NCBI RefSeq assembly: GCF_014191055.1
Contig: NZ_JACHWB010000003.1
Location: 620,066-684,065, forward strand
Direction: 5' to 3'
Origin: Microvirga lupini
Lineage (GTDB): Bacteria > Pseudomonadota > Alphaproteobacteria > Rhizobiales > Beijerinckiaceae
Length of the DNA stretch: 64,000 nucleotides
Position 1 is the first letter of the stretch; every line of letters begins with the position of its first letter. The notes under the pieces were generated by a model that did no database searches, was not told where the DNA came from, and saw only the letters and a program-made list of their open reading frames with translations. Position numbers and translations under genes: made by a program. Positions 46,205-56,306 of the stretch are shown here, one piece after another.

Positions 46205-46633
46205 ATGTCGACGTCCAGATGGTTCACCAGTTTTTCCAATTGGGTTGCTCAGGTCACCGGTCGGCCTATCACCTTCGGGTTCTGCCTCTTGGTAATCCTG
46301 GTGTGGGCGTTTTCGGGGCCATTTTTCGGCTTCTCCGACACTTGGCAGCTGATCGTGAACACCGGGACGACCATCGTTACATTCCTGATGGTGTTCCTGA
46401 TCCAGAACACCCAGAATCGAGACGGGGCCGCCATTCAGGCCAAGCTTGATGAACTGATCCGTGCCAGCGCCGCGCAGAACGTGTTTATCGGTATCGAGCA
46501 CCTGACCCAGGAAGAGCTGGACGAGATTCGGGCCAAATGCGAGGCCAAGGCCAAAGCGGAGACTGCTGCGGGCAGGGCTGAAGCTGCGGCCAACCGAAAG
46601 GCGGCGCGGGCCGCCGAAGAGGCGACCTCCTAG
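46205..46633 (+). CDS. Low-affinity iron permease family protein
   Basis: A 142-residue protein with two membrane helices (PITFGFCLLVILVWAFSGPF; NTGTTIVTFLMVFLIQNTQN) and the family pattern FLIQNTQNRD followed by AIQAKLDELIRA. The C-terminal 45 residues are an Ala/Lys/Glu-rich coiled coil. Bacterial members match only the core of fungal Fet4-like proteins, so iron transport is not established. It follows tRNA-Asp by 186 nt. Confidence 0.8.
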   Translation: MSTSRWFTSFSNWVAQVTGRPITFGFCLLVILVWAFSGPFFGFSDTWQLIVNTGTTIVTFLMVFLIQNTQNRDGAAIQAKLDELIRASAAQNVFIGIEHLTQEELDEIRAKCEAKAKAETAAGRAEAAANRKAARAAEEATS

Positions 46634-46662
46634 GCCATTCCCTTAAATGATGCTTCCAGAGC

Positions 46663-47565
46663 TCAGCTGCGCTCGAAGCGCCATGTCAGAGTGGCGGACA
46701 TGGGCGCGACGGTCTGGCCTGAATTGTGGGAAACCGATCCTGCCTTATCGAATCTTCCCTGGCCCATCCAGGACGATGCCCCCGCGTCGACTTTCTGGTC
46801 AAAAATTTCGAATTTGCTGCGTCCCTCCAGGAACAGGACGGATTTCTCGAAGGTATAGGCCTGACCGGACATCTGAACCGGTACGGGGATGTTGAGATGG
46901 TTGATCCTCAGGCTGAGAAGCCCGGACTGCCGGTCGACAGAGATTTCGGTCTGGCAGGCCCGGTCCATCATCTCCATGTCCTGTGCCAGAAGGTCCAGCC
47001 GACCGGATCGCCTGAACTTGTAGGGCTTGGCAGGATTGGGCGGTGAGATATTCATGCCGTCGCCTTCATCCTCCACGATCAGGGTCCCTTTCGCACAGGG
47101 GCCGCGACGGTCGGCGACCCAGTTCTCGAAGCGGGTATCATCCTGTTTCATGGCGCCGAGCGCCTGAGGATTGGCCATGAGCTGCTGACCATAGGCCATC
47201 ATGGCTTTTCTCTGGCACTCCTCGTCTCCTTTGCAGGGTTCGAGAATCTTAGCCATTGCGGCTAAACCGGCAGGCATGGGAGCATTGTCCTTGTCGCTCC
47301 CGCCAACCTTGACAATGGGAACAGGGCTCTTCACCGGCACGAGCATGGCAAGTTCAAGTTCGAGCTTGCGATTTGACGTCAGGCGATACCACTCGACCTT
47401 GTTGGGAAGATCCTTTCGTCCCGACCCTTTCAGCTCGATGGTCAGGAAAAGGCGTCCTTTTGGCGCTCCGGCGAAGGGATCCCGGCCTGATTCCTGAGCC
47501 CCGACGGTCAGAGGATAAAGGCACGCAAACGCCAAGGCCCTTGTAAGGTAAGAGATTTTTCGCAT
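46663..47565 (-). CDS. Exported protein of unknown function
   Basis: A 300-residue protein with a Sec-type signal peptide (MRKISYLTRALAFACLYPLT, cleavage near VGAQ). The mature part has no family I recognise. It has four Cys in the mature part (two in EPCKGDEECQRK, one in RRGPCAKG, one in MDRACQTEIS) that could form two disulfides in the periplasm. Met, Lys and Asp are frequent, and the C-terminus ends in strand-like SATLTWRFERS. It is convergent with the iron-permease-like gene, with 29 nt between them and no terminator seen. Confidence 0.65.
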   Translation of the reverse strand: MRKISYLTRALAFACLYPLTVGAQESGRDPFAGAPKGRLFLTIELKGSGRKDLPNKVEWYRLTSNRKLELELAMLVPVKSPVPIVKVGGSDKDNAPMPAGLAAMAKILEPCKGDEECQRKAMMAYGQQLMANPQALGAMKQDDTRFENWVADRRGPCAKGTLIVEDEGDGMNISPPNPAKPYKFRRSGRLDLLAQDMEMMDRACQTEISVDRQSGLLSLRINHLNIPVPVQMSGQAYTFEKSVLFLEGRSKFEIFDQKVDAGASSWMGQGRFDKAGSVSHNSGQTVAPMSATLTWRFERS

Positions 47566-47911
47566 GCTGTTTCCGCAGGGTAATGATAGGGCGTTACCTT
47601 AACCTAACCCAGCTCGACGAGCTAGGGGTCGGATCCGGTATGGCTTTGCTCCTGCACTGGAAACATGGCCTGCCTGCTCCGGAAGCGCATGTGGCCGAAA
47701 AATAAGGGAAAATGGCTGCCCTACGGACATCAGCTTAGTTTGGAATGATTCTTTTTGCGGCAGTGCAAACACTTGTCACGGAAAGGGAACTCCGCTAAGG
47801 CTCCGGCGCAATCAGCGTGATGTCGCAGGGGGCTGTTTTGGGCCTTTCTGAGGCTTAAATGCGTTGCAGATTGCCGGCCCTGAGCCGGATTCCTGTCCTT
47901 CTGGGTGTCGT
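47566..47911. other. Upstream region of the nuo operon
   Basis: A 346-nt gap between the divergent exported-protein gene and nuoA. A plausible plus-strand promoter is TTGTCA (47773-47778) - 17 nt - TAAGGC (47796-47801), leaving a leader of about 105 nt. The frame of nuoA stays open to 47864, but nothing there resembles a longer NuoA. No repeat or RNA gene is seen. Confidence 0.4.
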
Positions 47912-48277
47912 ATGACGAATCTCCTCGCCGACTACCTGCCTCTCGTCATCTTTATCGGCGTCTCGCTCCTGATCGGGGTCGCGCTGCTCGTGGCGCCGTT
48001 CATCGTCGCCTATAGCCGTCCGGACCAGGAGAAGCTGTCTGCCTATGAGTGCGGCTTCAACGCGTTCGACGACGCCCGCATGAAGTTCGACGTGCGGTTC
48101 TATCTCGTGGCCATTCTTTTCATCATTTTTGACCTTGAGGTGGCGTTCCTGTTTCCCTGGGCCATTACGTTCGGGAATCTCGGCTGGTTCGGCTTCATCT
48201 CCATGATGATCTTCCTTGGAGTCCTGACGATCGGCTTCATCTACGAGTGGAAGAAGGGTGCCCTCGAATGGGATTGA
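47912..48277 (+). CDS. nuoA: NADH-quinone oxidoreductase subunit A
   Basis: A 121-residue ND3-type membrane subunit of complex I with three helices. The conserved loop [21 protein letters not shown] carries the key Cys, and the acidic helix [19 protein letters not shown] follows. The ATG at 47912 fits family length. It overlaps nuoB by 10 nt. It opens the 14-gene nuo operon. Confidence 0.96.
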   Translation: MTNLLADYLPLVIFIGVSLLIGVALLVAPFIVAYSRPDQEKLSAYECGFNAFDDARMKFDVRFYLVAILFIIFDLEVAFLFPWAITFGNLGWFGFISMMIFLGVLTIGFIYEWKKGALEWD

Positions 48278-48852
48278 TCTCTGACAACCAGTCGACCCTG
48301 GTCGCTCCTGCCCCCCGCGGCATCATTGACCCGAACACCGGCAAACCGCTCGGCTCGACGGATCCTTACTTCGTTTCCATCAACGAGGAATTGTCCGACA
48401 AGGGCTTTCTGGTCACTTCGACCGAGGATCTCATTACCTGGGCGCGCACCGGCTCGCTCATGTGGATGACGTTCGGCCTGGCGTGCTGCGCCGTCGAAAT
48501 GATGCAGATGTCCATGCCGCGCTATGACGTGGAGCGCTTCGGCTTCGCGCCACGCGCTTCGCCGCGCCAGTCCGACGTGATGATCGTGGCCGGTACGCTC
48601 ACCAACAAGATGGCCCCTGCGCTTCGCAAGGTCTATGACCAGATGCCCGAGCCGCGCTACGTCATCTCCATGGGCTCCTGCGCCAATGGCGGCGGCTACT
48701 ATCACTATTCCTATTCCGTGGTGCGTGGCTGCGACCGAATTGTCCCGGTCGATATCTACGTACCGGGCTGCCCGCCCACGGCTGAGGCCCTTCTGTACGG
48801 TGTGCTGCTTCTGCAGAAGAAGATCCGCCGCACCGGCACCATCGAGCGCTGA
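48268..48852 (+). CDS. nuoB: NADH-quinone oxidoreductase subunit B
   Basis: A 194-residue subunit that holds cluster N2, the last iron-sulfur centre before quinone. The four ligands are the adjacent Cys73-Cys74 ([12 protein letters not shown]), Cys138 (GSCANGG) and Cys168 ([13 protein letters not shown]). The ATG at 48268 lies inside the nuoA 3' end. Confidence 0.97.
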   Translation: MGLISDNQSTLVAPAPRGIIDPNTGKPLGSTDPYFVSINEELSDKGFLVTSTEDLITWARTGSLMWMTFGLACCAVEMMQMSMPRYDVERFGFAPRASPRQSDVMIVAGTLTNKMAPALRKVYDQMPEPRYVISMGSCANGGGYYHYSYSVVRGCDRIVPVDIYVPGCPPTAEALLYGVLLLQKKIRRTGTIER

Positions 48853-48866
48853 GCAAAGGTCATTGC

Positions 48867-49469
48867 ATGAGTGCTGAGCTCCAAGCCTTAAGCGATCACA
48901 TCGCTTCCTCTCTTGGCGAAGCGATCGAGGATCGGGCCATCGCGTTCGATGAGCTGACGATCGTCGCGCGCCGCGAGGACATCGTTCGTGTTGCGTCCTT
49001 CCTCCGCGACGATCCGCAGTGCCGGTTCGTCTGCTTCATCGACATTTGCGGCGCCGACTACCCGGCACGTGAGAACCGCTTCGATGTGGTCTACCATTTC
49101 CTGGCCCCTCATCATAACCGCAGAATTCGTGTGAAGGTGATGACGGACGAGGCGACCCCGGTTCCTTCGCTTGTCAGTCTCTGGCCGGCGGCGAACTGGT
49201 TCGAGCGCGAGGCTTACGACCTCTACGGCATCCTGTTTTCGGGCCATCCGGACCTGCGCCGGATCCTCACGGATTATGGCTTTGAGGGGCATCCGCTCCG
49301 CAAGGACTTCCCGATGACCGGTTACGTCGAGGTTCGCTATGATGACGGGCAGGGCCGTGTGGTCTATGAGCCTGTCAAGCTCAACCAGGAATTCCGCAAC
49401 TTCGACTTCCTCTCGCCCTGGGAAGGCACGGATTACGTGCTGCCGGGTGACGAGAAGGCCAAGGCTTAA
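48867..49469 (+). CDS. nuoC: NADH-quinone oxidoreductase subunit C
   Basis: A 200-residue 30-kDa peripheral-arm subunit. It holds [20 protein letters not shown], the signature [21 protein letters not shown] and [16 protein letters not shown]. It is separate from NuoD, unlike the E. coli NuoCD fusion. Confidence 0.97.
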   Translation: MSAELQALSDHIASSLGEAIEDRAIAFDELTIVARREDIVRVASFLRDDPQCRFVCFIDICGADYPARENRFDVVYHFLAPHHNRRIRVKVMTDEATPVPSLVSLWPAANWFEREAYDLYGILFSGHPDLRRILTDYGFEGHPLRKDFPMTGYVEVRYDDGQGRVVYEPVKLNQEFRNFDFLSPWEGTDYVLPGDEKAKA

Positions 49470-49489
49470 AGGAGCGGAAAGGGCGACCC

Positions 49490-50680
49490 ATGGGCGAGCA
49501 TAACATCCGCAACTTCACCATCAATTTCGGCCCCCAGCATCCGGCGGCACACGGCGTTCTGCGCCTCGTGCTGGAACTGGACGGCGAGGTGGTCGAGCGT
49601 GTCGATCCGCATATCGGGCTGCTGCACCGCGGCACCGAGAAGCTGATCGAGTACAAGACCTACGTTCAGGCCAATCCCTATTTTGACCGGCTCGACTACG
49701 TCGCCCCAATGAATCAGGAGCACGCCTATTGCCTGGCGATCGAGAAGCTGCTCGGCATCCAGGTTCCCCGGCGAGCCCAGCTGATCCGCGTTCTGTTCTC
49801 CGAGATCGGGCGCCTGCTCTCGCACCTCCTCAACGTGACCACGCAGGCCATGGACGTCGGCGCGCTCACGCCGCCCCTTTGGGGCTTCGAGGAGCGCGAG
49901 AAGCTGATGATCTTCTATGAGCGCGTCTCCGGCTCCCGGATGCATGCCAACTATTTCCGGCCCGGCGGCGTCAACATGGACATCCAGCCGGAGCTGATCG
50001 ACGACATCGAGGCCTTCTGCGATCCGTTCCTGCAGGTGCTGGACGATCTCGACACTCTTGTGATCGGCAACCGCATCTTCAAGCAGCGCAATGTCGATAT
50101 CGGCGTTCTTACGCTGGACGATTGCTGGAAATGGGGCTTCTCGGGTCCTATCGTCCGCAGTTGCGGCGTGGCCTGGGACCTGCGCAAGTCGCAGCCCTAC
50201 GAGTGCTACGAGGAGATGGACTTCGACATCCCCGTGGGCAAGAACGGCGACAACTATGACCGTCAGGTCATCCGCATGGAAGAAATGCGCCAGAGCGTGC
50301 GGATCATGCGCCAGTGTCTCGACAAGCTGCGGGCGCCGGACGGACAGGGACCCGTGACGACGCTCGACGGCAAGGTCGCGCCGCCGTCGCGCAAGGACAT
50401 GAAGCGGTCGATGGAGGCGCTGATCCACCACTTCAAGCTCTACACGGAAGGCTTCCACGTCCCGGCGGGCGAGGTCTATGCCGCCGTGGAGGCTCCGAAG
50501 GGCGAGTTTGGCGTCTACCTCGTGTCGGACGGCACCAACAAGCCCTACCGCTGCAAGATTCGCGCTCCGGGCTTTGCCCATCTGCAGGGCATGGATTTCA
50601 TGTGCCGCGGCCACATGCTGGCCGACGTTGCAGGCGTCCTGGGGTCCATCGACATCGTGTTCGGCGAGGTCGACCGCTAA
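49490..50680 (+). CDS. nuoD: NADH-quinone oxidoreductase subunit D
   Basis: A 396-residue 49-kDa subunit lining the quinone site. It has the [20 protein letters not shown] start, [17 protein letters not shown], the quinone-site Tyr region [18 protein letters not shown], and the C-terminal DIVFGEVDR. The gene is followed by a 114-nt gap with three hairpins, unlike the tight spacing elsewhere in the operon. Confidence 0.98.
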   Translation: MGEHNIRNFTINFGPQHPAAHGVLRLVLELDGEVVERVDPHIGLLHRGTEKLIEYKTYVQANPYFDRLDYVAPMNQEHAYCLAIEKLLGIQVPRRAQLIRVLFSEIGRLLSHLLNVTTQAMDVGALTPPLWGFEEREKLMIFYERVSGSRMHANYFRPGGVNMDIQPELIDDIEAFCDPFLQVLDDLDTLVIGNRIFKQRNVDIGVLTLDDCWKWGFSGPIVRSCGVAWDLRKSQPYECYEEMDFDIPVGKNGDNYDRQVIRMEEMRQSVRIMRQCLDKLRAPDGQGPVTTLDGKVAPPSRKDMKRSMEALIHHFKLYTEGFHVPAGEVYAAVEAPKGEFGVYLVSDGTNKPYRCKIRAPGFAHLQGMDFMCRGHMLADVAGVLGSIDIVFGEVDR

Positions 50681-50687
50681 GGAATAC

Positions 50688-50774
50688 CTGCCCCGAAGCC
50701 GGGGCAGGGAGCCACGCTCTTTGAGGCGTGCTGAAATGGTTCAAGTCGTATGGCCGGGCCTCAAGCCCGGCCAT
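50688..50774. repeat. Three successive hairpins between nuoD and nuoE
   Basis: CTGCCCC/GGGGCAG (50688-50707), CACGC/GCGTG (50713-50730) and the palindromic repeat ATGGCCGGGC/GCCCGGCCAT (50750-50774). The last is a third member of the family also found at 22730 and 40918. No T-runs follow, so they are not terminators; they may stabilise the upstream mRNA. Confidence 0.75.
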
Positions 50775-50794
50775 GACGATGAGGAGAAGAGTGT

Positions 50795-51853
50795 ATGGCC
50801 GTTCGTAAGCTCGCGCCTGAAGACATGCAGCCCGAGAGCTTCGTTCTCTCCCCTGAGACCGAAGCTTTTGCGGACAAGGAAATCGCCAAGTATCCGTCGG
50901 GCCGCCAGGCCTCGGCGGTGATCGCTCTCCTGGGCAAGGCTCAGCAGCAGGCGGGCGGCTGGCTGCCGCGCAAGGCTATTGAGGCCGTGGCTGCGAAGCT
51001 GGACATGCCGGTGATCCGCGTGATGGAGGTGGCGACCTTCTACACGATGTTCAACCTCGAGCCGGTCGGAAAGTATTTCATCCAGTTCTGCGGCACGACG
51101 CCCTGCGTCCTGCGCGGTGCGGGAGACATCAGGAAAGTCCTGGAGCGCCGCGTCGGTGAGCAGAACCATGTCTCGCCGGACGGCACTTTCTCCTGGCTTG
51201 AGGTCGAGTGCCTGGGTGCCTGCTCCAACGCGCCGATGGTGCAGATCAACGACGACTACTATGAGGACCTGACCACCGAGAACTTCGAGAAGCTCCTCGA
51301 CGATCTCGCCGCCGGCCGCCCCGTGAAGACGGGCTCGCAGATCGGCCGCAACCGGTCGGAGCCCCATGAGGCGGTGAACACCCTCCAGGATCCGGCGCTC
51401 TACGACGGCTCCCTTGTGGGTGCTTGGCGCAAGCGCTTCGACGAGCAGGCGAAGGCCGCCGAAACGGCTGAACCGGCCGCCGCGATGGCTTCCATCCCTC
51501 AGGAAGTGAAAGCCGCAAAGCCAGCGGCCGGTCGCCCGATTGAGAGCGATGCAGCCGATACGCCGGCCAAGCGCGCGAAGGAAGGCCAGACGCCGATCAA
51601 TCCGAGTGACCAAAAGGAAGCTGCCGATCCGTCGAAGGCCACCAAGGGCGACTCGCACACGGAGTCCGGTGCTCGCCCGGCTCCACAGAGCGGCAAGTCC
51701 TATGTGGCGTCCCCGACGAAGGACGGCGAGGCTGTGCCCAAGAGCCCGACGACCCCCGAAGCCGGTACGCCGCCTGCCCAAGCCGAGACCCGCCGCGACG
51801 GCAGCGAGAGCAAGCCGGGCGTGACCGTCGACAAAGACAACAAGACGTCCTGA
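50795..51853 (+). CDS. nuoE: NADH-quinone oxidoreductase subunit E, with long disordered tail
   Basis: A 352-residue 24-kDa subunit. The thioredoxin-like domain (about 1-175) binds cluster N1a through Cys99, Cys104, Cys139 and Cys143 (QFCGTTPCVLRG; ECLGACSNAP). Beyond residue 185 is a segment LQDPALYDGSLVGAWRKRF, then about 135 residues rich in Ala, Lys, Pro, Glu and Thr with no fold expected. Typical NuoE is 170-240 residues, so the tail is an add-on. GAGGAG precedes the ATG. Confidence 0.95.
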   Translation: MAVRKLAPEDMQPESFVLSPETEAFADKEIAKYPSGRQASAVIALLGKAQQQAGGWLPRKAIEAVAAKLDMPVIRVMEVATFYTMFNLEPVGKYFIQFCGTTPCVLRGAGDIRKVLERRVGEQNHVSPDGTFSWLEVECLGACSNAPMVQINDDYYEDLTTENFEKLLDDLAAGRPVKTGSQIGRNRSEPHEAVNTLQDPALYDGSLVGAWRKRFDEQAKAAETAEPAAAMASIPQEVKAAKPAAGRPIESDAADTPAKRAKEGQTPINPSDQKEAADPSKATKGDSHTESGARPAPQSGKSYVASPTKDGEAVPKSPTTPEAGTPPAQAETRRDGSESKPGVTVDKDNKTS

Positions 51854-51867
51854 TGGAGTGATCGGGA

Positions 51868-53169
51868 ATGCTTCAGGACAAAGATCGTATCTTCACCAAT
51901 CTCTACGGCTTCCACTCGCCGGATCTCCAGGCCGCGAAGATGCGCGGCGCCTGGGACGGAACCAAGTTCCTCCTGGAGCAGGGCCGCGACTGGATCGTCA
52001 ACGAAATGAAGGCGTCCGGCCTGCGCGGCCGCGGCGGCGCCGGCTTCCCCACGGGCCTGAAATGGTCCTTCATGCCGAAAGCATCGGACGGGCGTCCGCA
52101 TTACTTGGTCGTGAACGCCGACGAGTCGGAGCCGGGCACCTGTAAGGATCGCGAGATCATGCGGAACGATCCGCATCTTCTCGTGGAGGGCTGTCTCATC
52201 GCCTCATTCGCCATGGGGGCCCATGCGGCCTACATCTATATCCGCGGCGAGTACGTGGCCGAGCGCCATGCGCTGCAGCGGGCGGTGGACGAGGCCTACG
52301 AGGCTAAGCTCATCGGCAAGGACAACATCCACGGGTATCCCTTCGACCTCTACGTCCACCACGGCGCAGGCGCATACATCTGCGGCGAGGAGACGGCTCT
52401 CATCGAGAGCATGGAGGGCAAGAAGGGAATGCCGCGCCTGAAGCCGCCGTTCCCCGCCAATATGGGCCTCTACGGCTGCCCGACAACCGTCAACAACGTC
52501 GAGTCGATCGCCGTTGCCGGCACGATCCTGCGCCGCGGTGCCTCCTGGTTCTCCGGCATCGGCCGCCCGAACAACGTAGGCACCAAGCTCTTCTGCGTGT
52601 CGGGCCACGTGAACAAGCCCTGCAACGTGGAAGAGGCCATGGGCCTCACCTTCCGCGAGCTGATCGACCGCCATTGCGGCGGCATCCGCGGCGGCTGGGA
52701 CAACCTGCTGGGCGTCATCCCGGGCGGCTCCTCGGTGCCGATCGTTCCGGCCCATGAGATCGCCGATGCCTATATGGACTTCGACACCCTGCGGAACCTG
52801 AAATCCGGTCTCGGCACCGCCGCCGTGATTGTGATGGACAAGTCCACCGACATCGTGCGTGCCATTGCCCGCATCTCGTATTTCTACAAGCACGAGAGCT
52901 GCGGCCAGTGCACCCCGTGCCGCGAGGGCACGGGCTGGATGTGGCGTGTGCTCAACCGCATGGCGGAGGGCCGCGCCCAGAAGCGCGAGATCGACATGCT
53001 CCTCGAAGTTTCGACCCAGATCGAAGGCCACACCATCTGCGCGCTCGGCGACGCGGCGGCCTGGCCGGTTCAGGGTCTGATCCGCCACTTCCGTCACGAG
53101 ATCGAGAAGCGGATCGACGATTACGCGGCTAACCCGCATTCCGAATCCGTCATGATCGCGGCGGAGTGA
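51868..53169 (+). CDS. nuoF: NADH-quinone oxidoreductase subunit F
   Basis: A 433-residue subunit that oxidises NADH. The FMN/NADH region is [18 protein letters not shown] and [17 protein letters not shown]; the N3 [4Fe-4S] cluster ligands are in [16 protein letters not shown] and in [16 protein letters not shown]. Length is usual. Confidence 0.98.
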   Translation: MLQDKDRIFTNLYGFHSPDLQAAKMRGAWDGTKFLLEQGRDWIVNEMKASGLRGRGGAGFPTGLKWSFMPKASDGRPHYLVVNADESEPGTCKDREIMRNDPHLLVEGCLIASFAMGAHAAYIYIRGEYVAERHALQRAVDEAYEAKLIGKDNIHGYPFDLYVHHGAGAYICGEETALIESMEGKKGMPRLKPPFPANMGLYGCPTTVNNVESIAVAGTILRRGASWFSGIGRPNNVGTKLFCVSGHVNKPCNVEEAMGLTFRELIDRHCGGIRGGWDNLLGVIPGGSSVPIVPAHEIADAYMDFDTLRNLKSGLGTAAVIVMDKSTDIVRAIARISYFYKHESCGQCTPCREGTGWMWRVLNRMAEGRAQKREIDMLLEVSTQIEGHTICALGDAAAWPVQGLIRHFRHEIEKRIDDYAANPHSESVMIAAE

Positions 53170-53177
53170 GATTGAAG

Positions 53178-55256
53178 ATGGCGAAAATCATCGTTGATGG
53201 CGTCGAGGTCGACGTTCCCGCGGAATACACCCTGCTCCAGGCCGCCGAGGCGGCCGGGGCGGAAGTTCCGCGCTTCTGCTACCACGAGCGGCTGTCGATC
53301 GCCGGCAACTGCCGCATGTGCCTCGTCGAGGTGAAGGGTGCGCCGAAGCCGGTGGCCTCCTGTGCCTGGGGCGTGCGCGACTGCCGTCCGGGCCCGAACG
53401 GCGAACCTCCTGAAATCTCCACCAAGTCTCCGACGGTGAAGAAGGCGCGGGAAGGGGTGATGGAGTTCCTCCTCATCAACCATCCGCTCGACTGCCCGAT
53501 CTGTGACCAAGGCGGCCAGTGCGACCTGCAGGACCAGGCCATGGCCTACGGCGTCGATACCAGCCGTTATCACGAGAACAAGCGCGCGGTGACCGACAAG
53601 TATCTCGGCCCGCTCGTGCGCACCTCCATGAACCGGTGCATCCACTGCACCCGCTGTGTGCGCTTCACGGCCGAAGTGGCCGGCGTGCCGGATCTCGGCG
53701 CCCTGTGGCGTGGCGAGGACATGGAGATCACGAGCTATCTCGAGAAGGCCCTCGGCTCCGAGCTGCAGGCCAACGTGGCGGATCTCTGCCCGGTCGGCGC
53801 CCTGACCCACAAGCCGGAAGCCTTCCACTATCGTCCTTGGGAACTTACCAAGACCGATTCCGTCGACGTGATGGACGCGGTCGGCTCCTCGATCCGGGTC
53901 GATTCCCGCGGCCGCGAGGTCATGCGCATTCTGCCGCGCGTGAACGAGGCGGTGAACGAGGAGTGGATCACCGACAAGACCCGCCAGATCGTGGACGGCC
54001 TGCGCCTTCAGCGCCTCGACCGCCCCTTCGTGCGGGAGAACGGCCGCCTGCGCCCGGCGTCCTGGCAAGAGGCCTTCGCCACCATTGCCGGCCGCGTGAA
54101 GGGCACGGACCCAAAGCGCATCGGCGCCATCGTAGGAGATCTCGCCGCGGTGGAGGAGATGTACGCCCTGAAGCTCCTCATGGAGAGCCTCGGCGTCACC
54201 AACATCGACGCCCGCCAGGATGGCAGCGTGCTGACCCCGGTCTATGGCCGCGGCTCCTACCTGTTCAACACCACCATCGCCGGTATCGAGGACGCGGACG
54301 CAATCCTGATCGTGGGTTCGAACCCGCGCATCGAGGCTTCGCTCGTGAACGTGCGCATCCGCAAGCGCTGGCGCGCGGCTCCGCCGCCGATCGCCATGAT
54401 CGGCGAACATGCAGACCTGACTTATCCCTACGAGTACCTCGGCGCCGGTCCCGAGACGCTCTCCGAACTTGCCGCTGGTCGCCACAGCTTCATCGAGAAG
54501 CTCCGCGGCGCCGAGCGTCCGCTGATCATCGTGGGGCAGGGGGCTCTCTCCCGTCCCGACGGTCTGGCGGTTCTCTCCACTGTCGCTCAGCTCGCCCGTG
54601 ATGTCGGTGCAGTGAAGGATGGCTGGAATGGCTTCTCGGTGCTGCACACTGCCGCGTCCCGCGTCGGCGCCCTCGATCTTGGCCTCGTGCCGGGCGAGTG
54701 GGGTCTGAACGCCCAGACCATGGCGCAGGGTGAGGTGGACGTACTGTTCAATCTCGGCGCTGACGAGATCGACATCGCTTCCGGAACCTTCGTGATCTAT
54801 CAGGGCACCCATGGCGACCGCGGCGCACACCGTGCCGACGTGATCCTGCCGGCCGCGACCTACACGGAAAAATCCGGCACCTACGTGAACACGGAGGGCC
54901 GGGTGCAGCTCGCCAACCGGGCCGCCTTCGCGCCGGGCGAGGCCCGGGAGGACTGGGCGATCCTGCGCGCTCTCTCCGACGTGCTGGGCCACCGCCTGCC
55001 GTTTGACTCGCTCAATGCCCTGCGGGCAAAGCTCTACACGCAGTACCCGCATTTCGCCGCGGTCGAGACGGTTCAGCCGGCTGATGGTTTCGCCGCCATC
55101 CAGGCGCTCGCCAATATCGGCGGCACCCTGGGCCGCGAGGCTTTCATGAGCCCGGTGAAGGACTTCTACCTGACGAACCCCATTGCCCGCGCCTCCGGCG
55201 TCATGGCCGAGTGCTCCGCGCTCGCCCGTGAGCTGAAGCTCGAGGCGGCTGAGTAA
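53178..55256 (+). CDS. nuoG: NADH-quinone oxidoreductase subunit G
   Basis: A 692-residue 75-kDa subunit. The N1b [2Fe-2S] cluster uses Cys34, Cys45, Cys48 and Cys62. The His-Cys cluster is in HPLDCPICDQGGQCDLQ, and the N4 cluster in CIHCTRCVRF with LCPVGALT. The rest is a molybdopterin-oxidoreductase-like fold without Mo ligands. The ATG at 53178 gives the conserved MAKIIVDGVEV start; the GTG at 53166 overlapping the nuoF stop is rejected. Confidence 0.97.
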   Translation: MAKIIVDGVEVDVPAEYTLLQAAEAAGAEVPRFCYHERLSIAGNCRMCLVEVKGAPKPVASCAWGVRDCRPGPNGEPPEISTKSPTVKKAREGVMEFLLINHPLDCPICDQGGQCDLQDQAMAYGVDTSRYHENKRAVTDKYLGPLVRTSMNRCIHCTRCVRFTAEVAGVPDLGALWRGEDMEITSYLEKALGSELQANVADLCPVGALTHKPEAFHYRPWELTKTDSVDVMDAVGSSIRVDSRGREVMRILPRVNEAVNEEWITDKTRQIVDGLRLQRLDRPFVRENGRLRPASWQEAFATIAGRVKGTDPKRIGAIVGDLAAVEEMYALKLLMESLGVTNIDARQDGSVLTPVYGRGSYLFNTTIAGIEDADAILIVGSNPRIEASLVNVRIRKRWRAAPPPIAMIGEHADLTYPYEYLGAGPETLSELAAGRHSFIEKLRGAERPLIIVGQGALSRPDGLAVLSTVAQLARDVGAVKDGWNGFSVLHTAASRVGALDLGLVPGEWGLNAQTMAQGEVDVLFNLGADEIDIASGTFVIYQGTHGDRGAHRADVILPAATYTEKSGTYVNTEGRVQLANRAAFAPGEAREDWAILRALSDVLGHRLPFDSLNALRAKLYTQYPHFAAVETVQPADGFAAIQALANIGGTLGREAFMSPVKDFYLTNPIARASGVMAECSALARELKLEAAE

Positions 55257-55268
55257 GAGGAACGGATC

Positions 55269-56294
55269 ATGGAATTTGGGGATATCCTCCTCGCCGTCGC
55301 GATCATGCTGGGCAAGAGCCTGCTCATGCTGGTCGCGCTTCTCATCTTCATCGCCTACGCGCTTTATGCCGACCGCAAGGTCTGGGCGGCGGTTCAGCTC
55401 CGTCGCGGCCCGAACGTGGTAGGCCCCTGGGGCCTGCTCCAATCCTTCGCCGACCTGCTCAAGTTCGTGCTGAAGGAGCCGGTGATCCCGGCCCCGGCCA
55501 ACAAAGGCATGTTCCTGCTGGCTCCGCTGGTGATGTGCACCCTGTCGCTCGCGGCTTGGGCGGTCATTCCGCTCAATGCCGGCTGGGCGATCGCCGACAT
55601 CAATGTGGGCATCCTCTACATCTTCGCGATCTCGTCTCTCGGCGTCTATGGCGTCATCATGGGCGGCTGGGCCTCGAACTCGAAGTACCCGTTCCTCGGC
55701 GCGCTCCGTTCTGCCGCCCAGATGGTGTCCTACGAGGTCTCGATCGGCTTCGTGATCGTGACCGTGCTCATGTGCGCCGGCACCCTGAACCTGTCGGCCA
55801 TCGTGGAGTCGCAGAACACCCGCCTCGGCATCCTGGGCTGGTACTGGCTGCCGCTCTTCCCGATGTTCGTGGTGTTCTTCATTTCGGCCATGGCCGAGAC
55901 GAACCGTCCGCCCTTCGACCTGCCGGAGGCCGAATCCGAGCTCGTGGCCGGCTACATGGTGGAGTATTCCTCCACCCCGTACCTGCTGTTCATGCTCGGT
56001 GAGTACGTGGCCATCATGACCATGTGCGCCCTCGGCACGATCCTGTTCCTCGGCGGCTGGCTGTCGCCGATCCCGTTCGCGCCCTTCACCTGGGTGCCGG
56101 GCGTGATCTGGTTCGTGCTTAAGGCAAGCTTCCTCTTCATCCTCATCGCCATGGTGAAAGCCCTGGTGCCCCGCTATCGCTACGATCAGCTCATGCGCCT
56201 CGGCTGGAAGGTGTTCCTGCCGCTGTCGCTCGCCATGGTCGTGATCGTGGCGGCTGTCCTGATGGCGACCGGCAATGCGCCGGGCGTCCGCTAA
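55269..56294 (+). CDS. nuoH: NADH-quinone oxidoreductase subunit H
   Basis: A 341-residue ND1-type subunit with eight membrane helices joining the two arms. It has [20 protein letters not shown], the E-channel loop [20 protein letters not shown] and the C-terminal [27 protein letters not shown] precedes the ATG. Confidence 0.98.
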   Translation: MEFGDILLAVAIMLGKSLLMLVALLIFIAYALYADRKVWAAVQLRRGPNVVGPWGLLQSFADLLKFVLKEPVIPAPANKGMFLLAPLVMCTLSLAAWAVIPLNAGWAIADINVGILYIFAISSLGVYGVIMGGWASNSKYPFLGALRSAAQMVSYEVSIGFVIVTVLMCAGTLNLSAIVESQNTRLGILGWYWLPLFPMFVVFFISAMAETNRPPFDLPEAESELVAGYMVEYSSTPYLLFMLGEYVAIMTMCALGTILFLGGWLSPIPFAPFTWVPGVIWFVLKASFLFILIAMVKALVPRYRYDQLMRLGWKVFLPLSLAMVVIVAAVLMATGNAPGVR

Positions 56295-56306
56295 AGGAGA
56301 TCGGCC

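Noticed and set aside
46205-46633. Assigning real iron transport to the low-affinity iron permease-like protein
   Set aside because: Only two helices of the family core are present and no metal ligands are evident, so the family name is given without a function.
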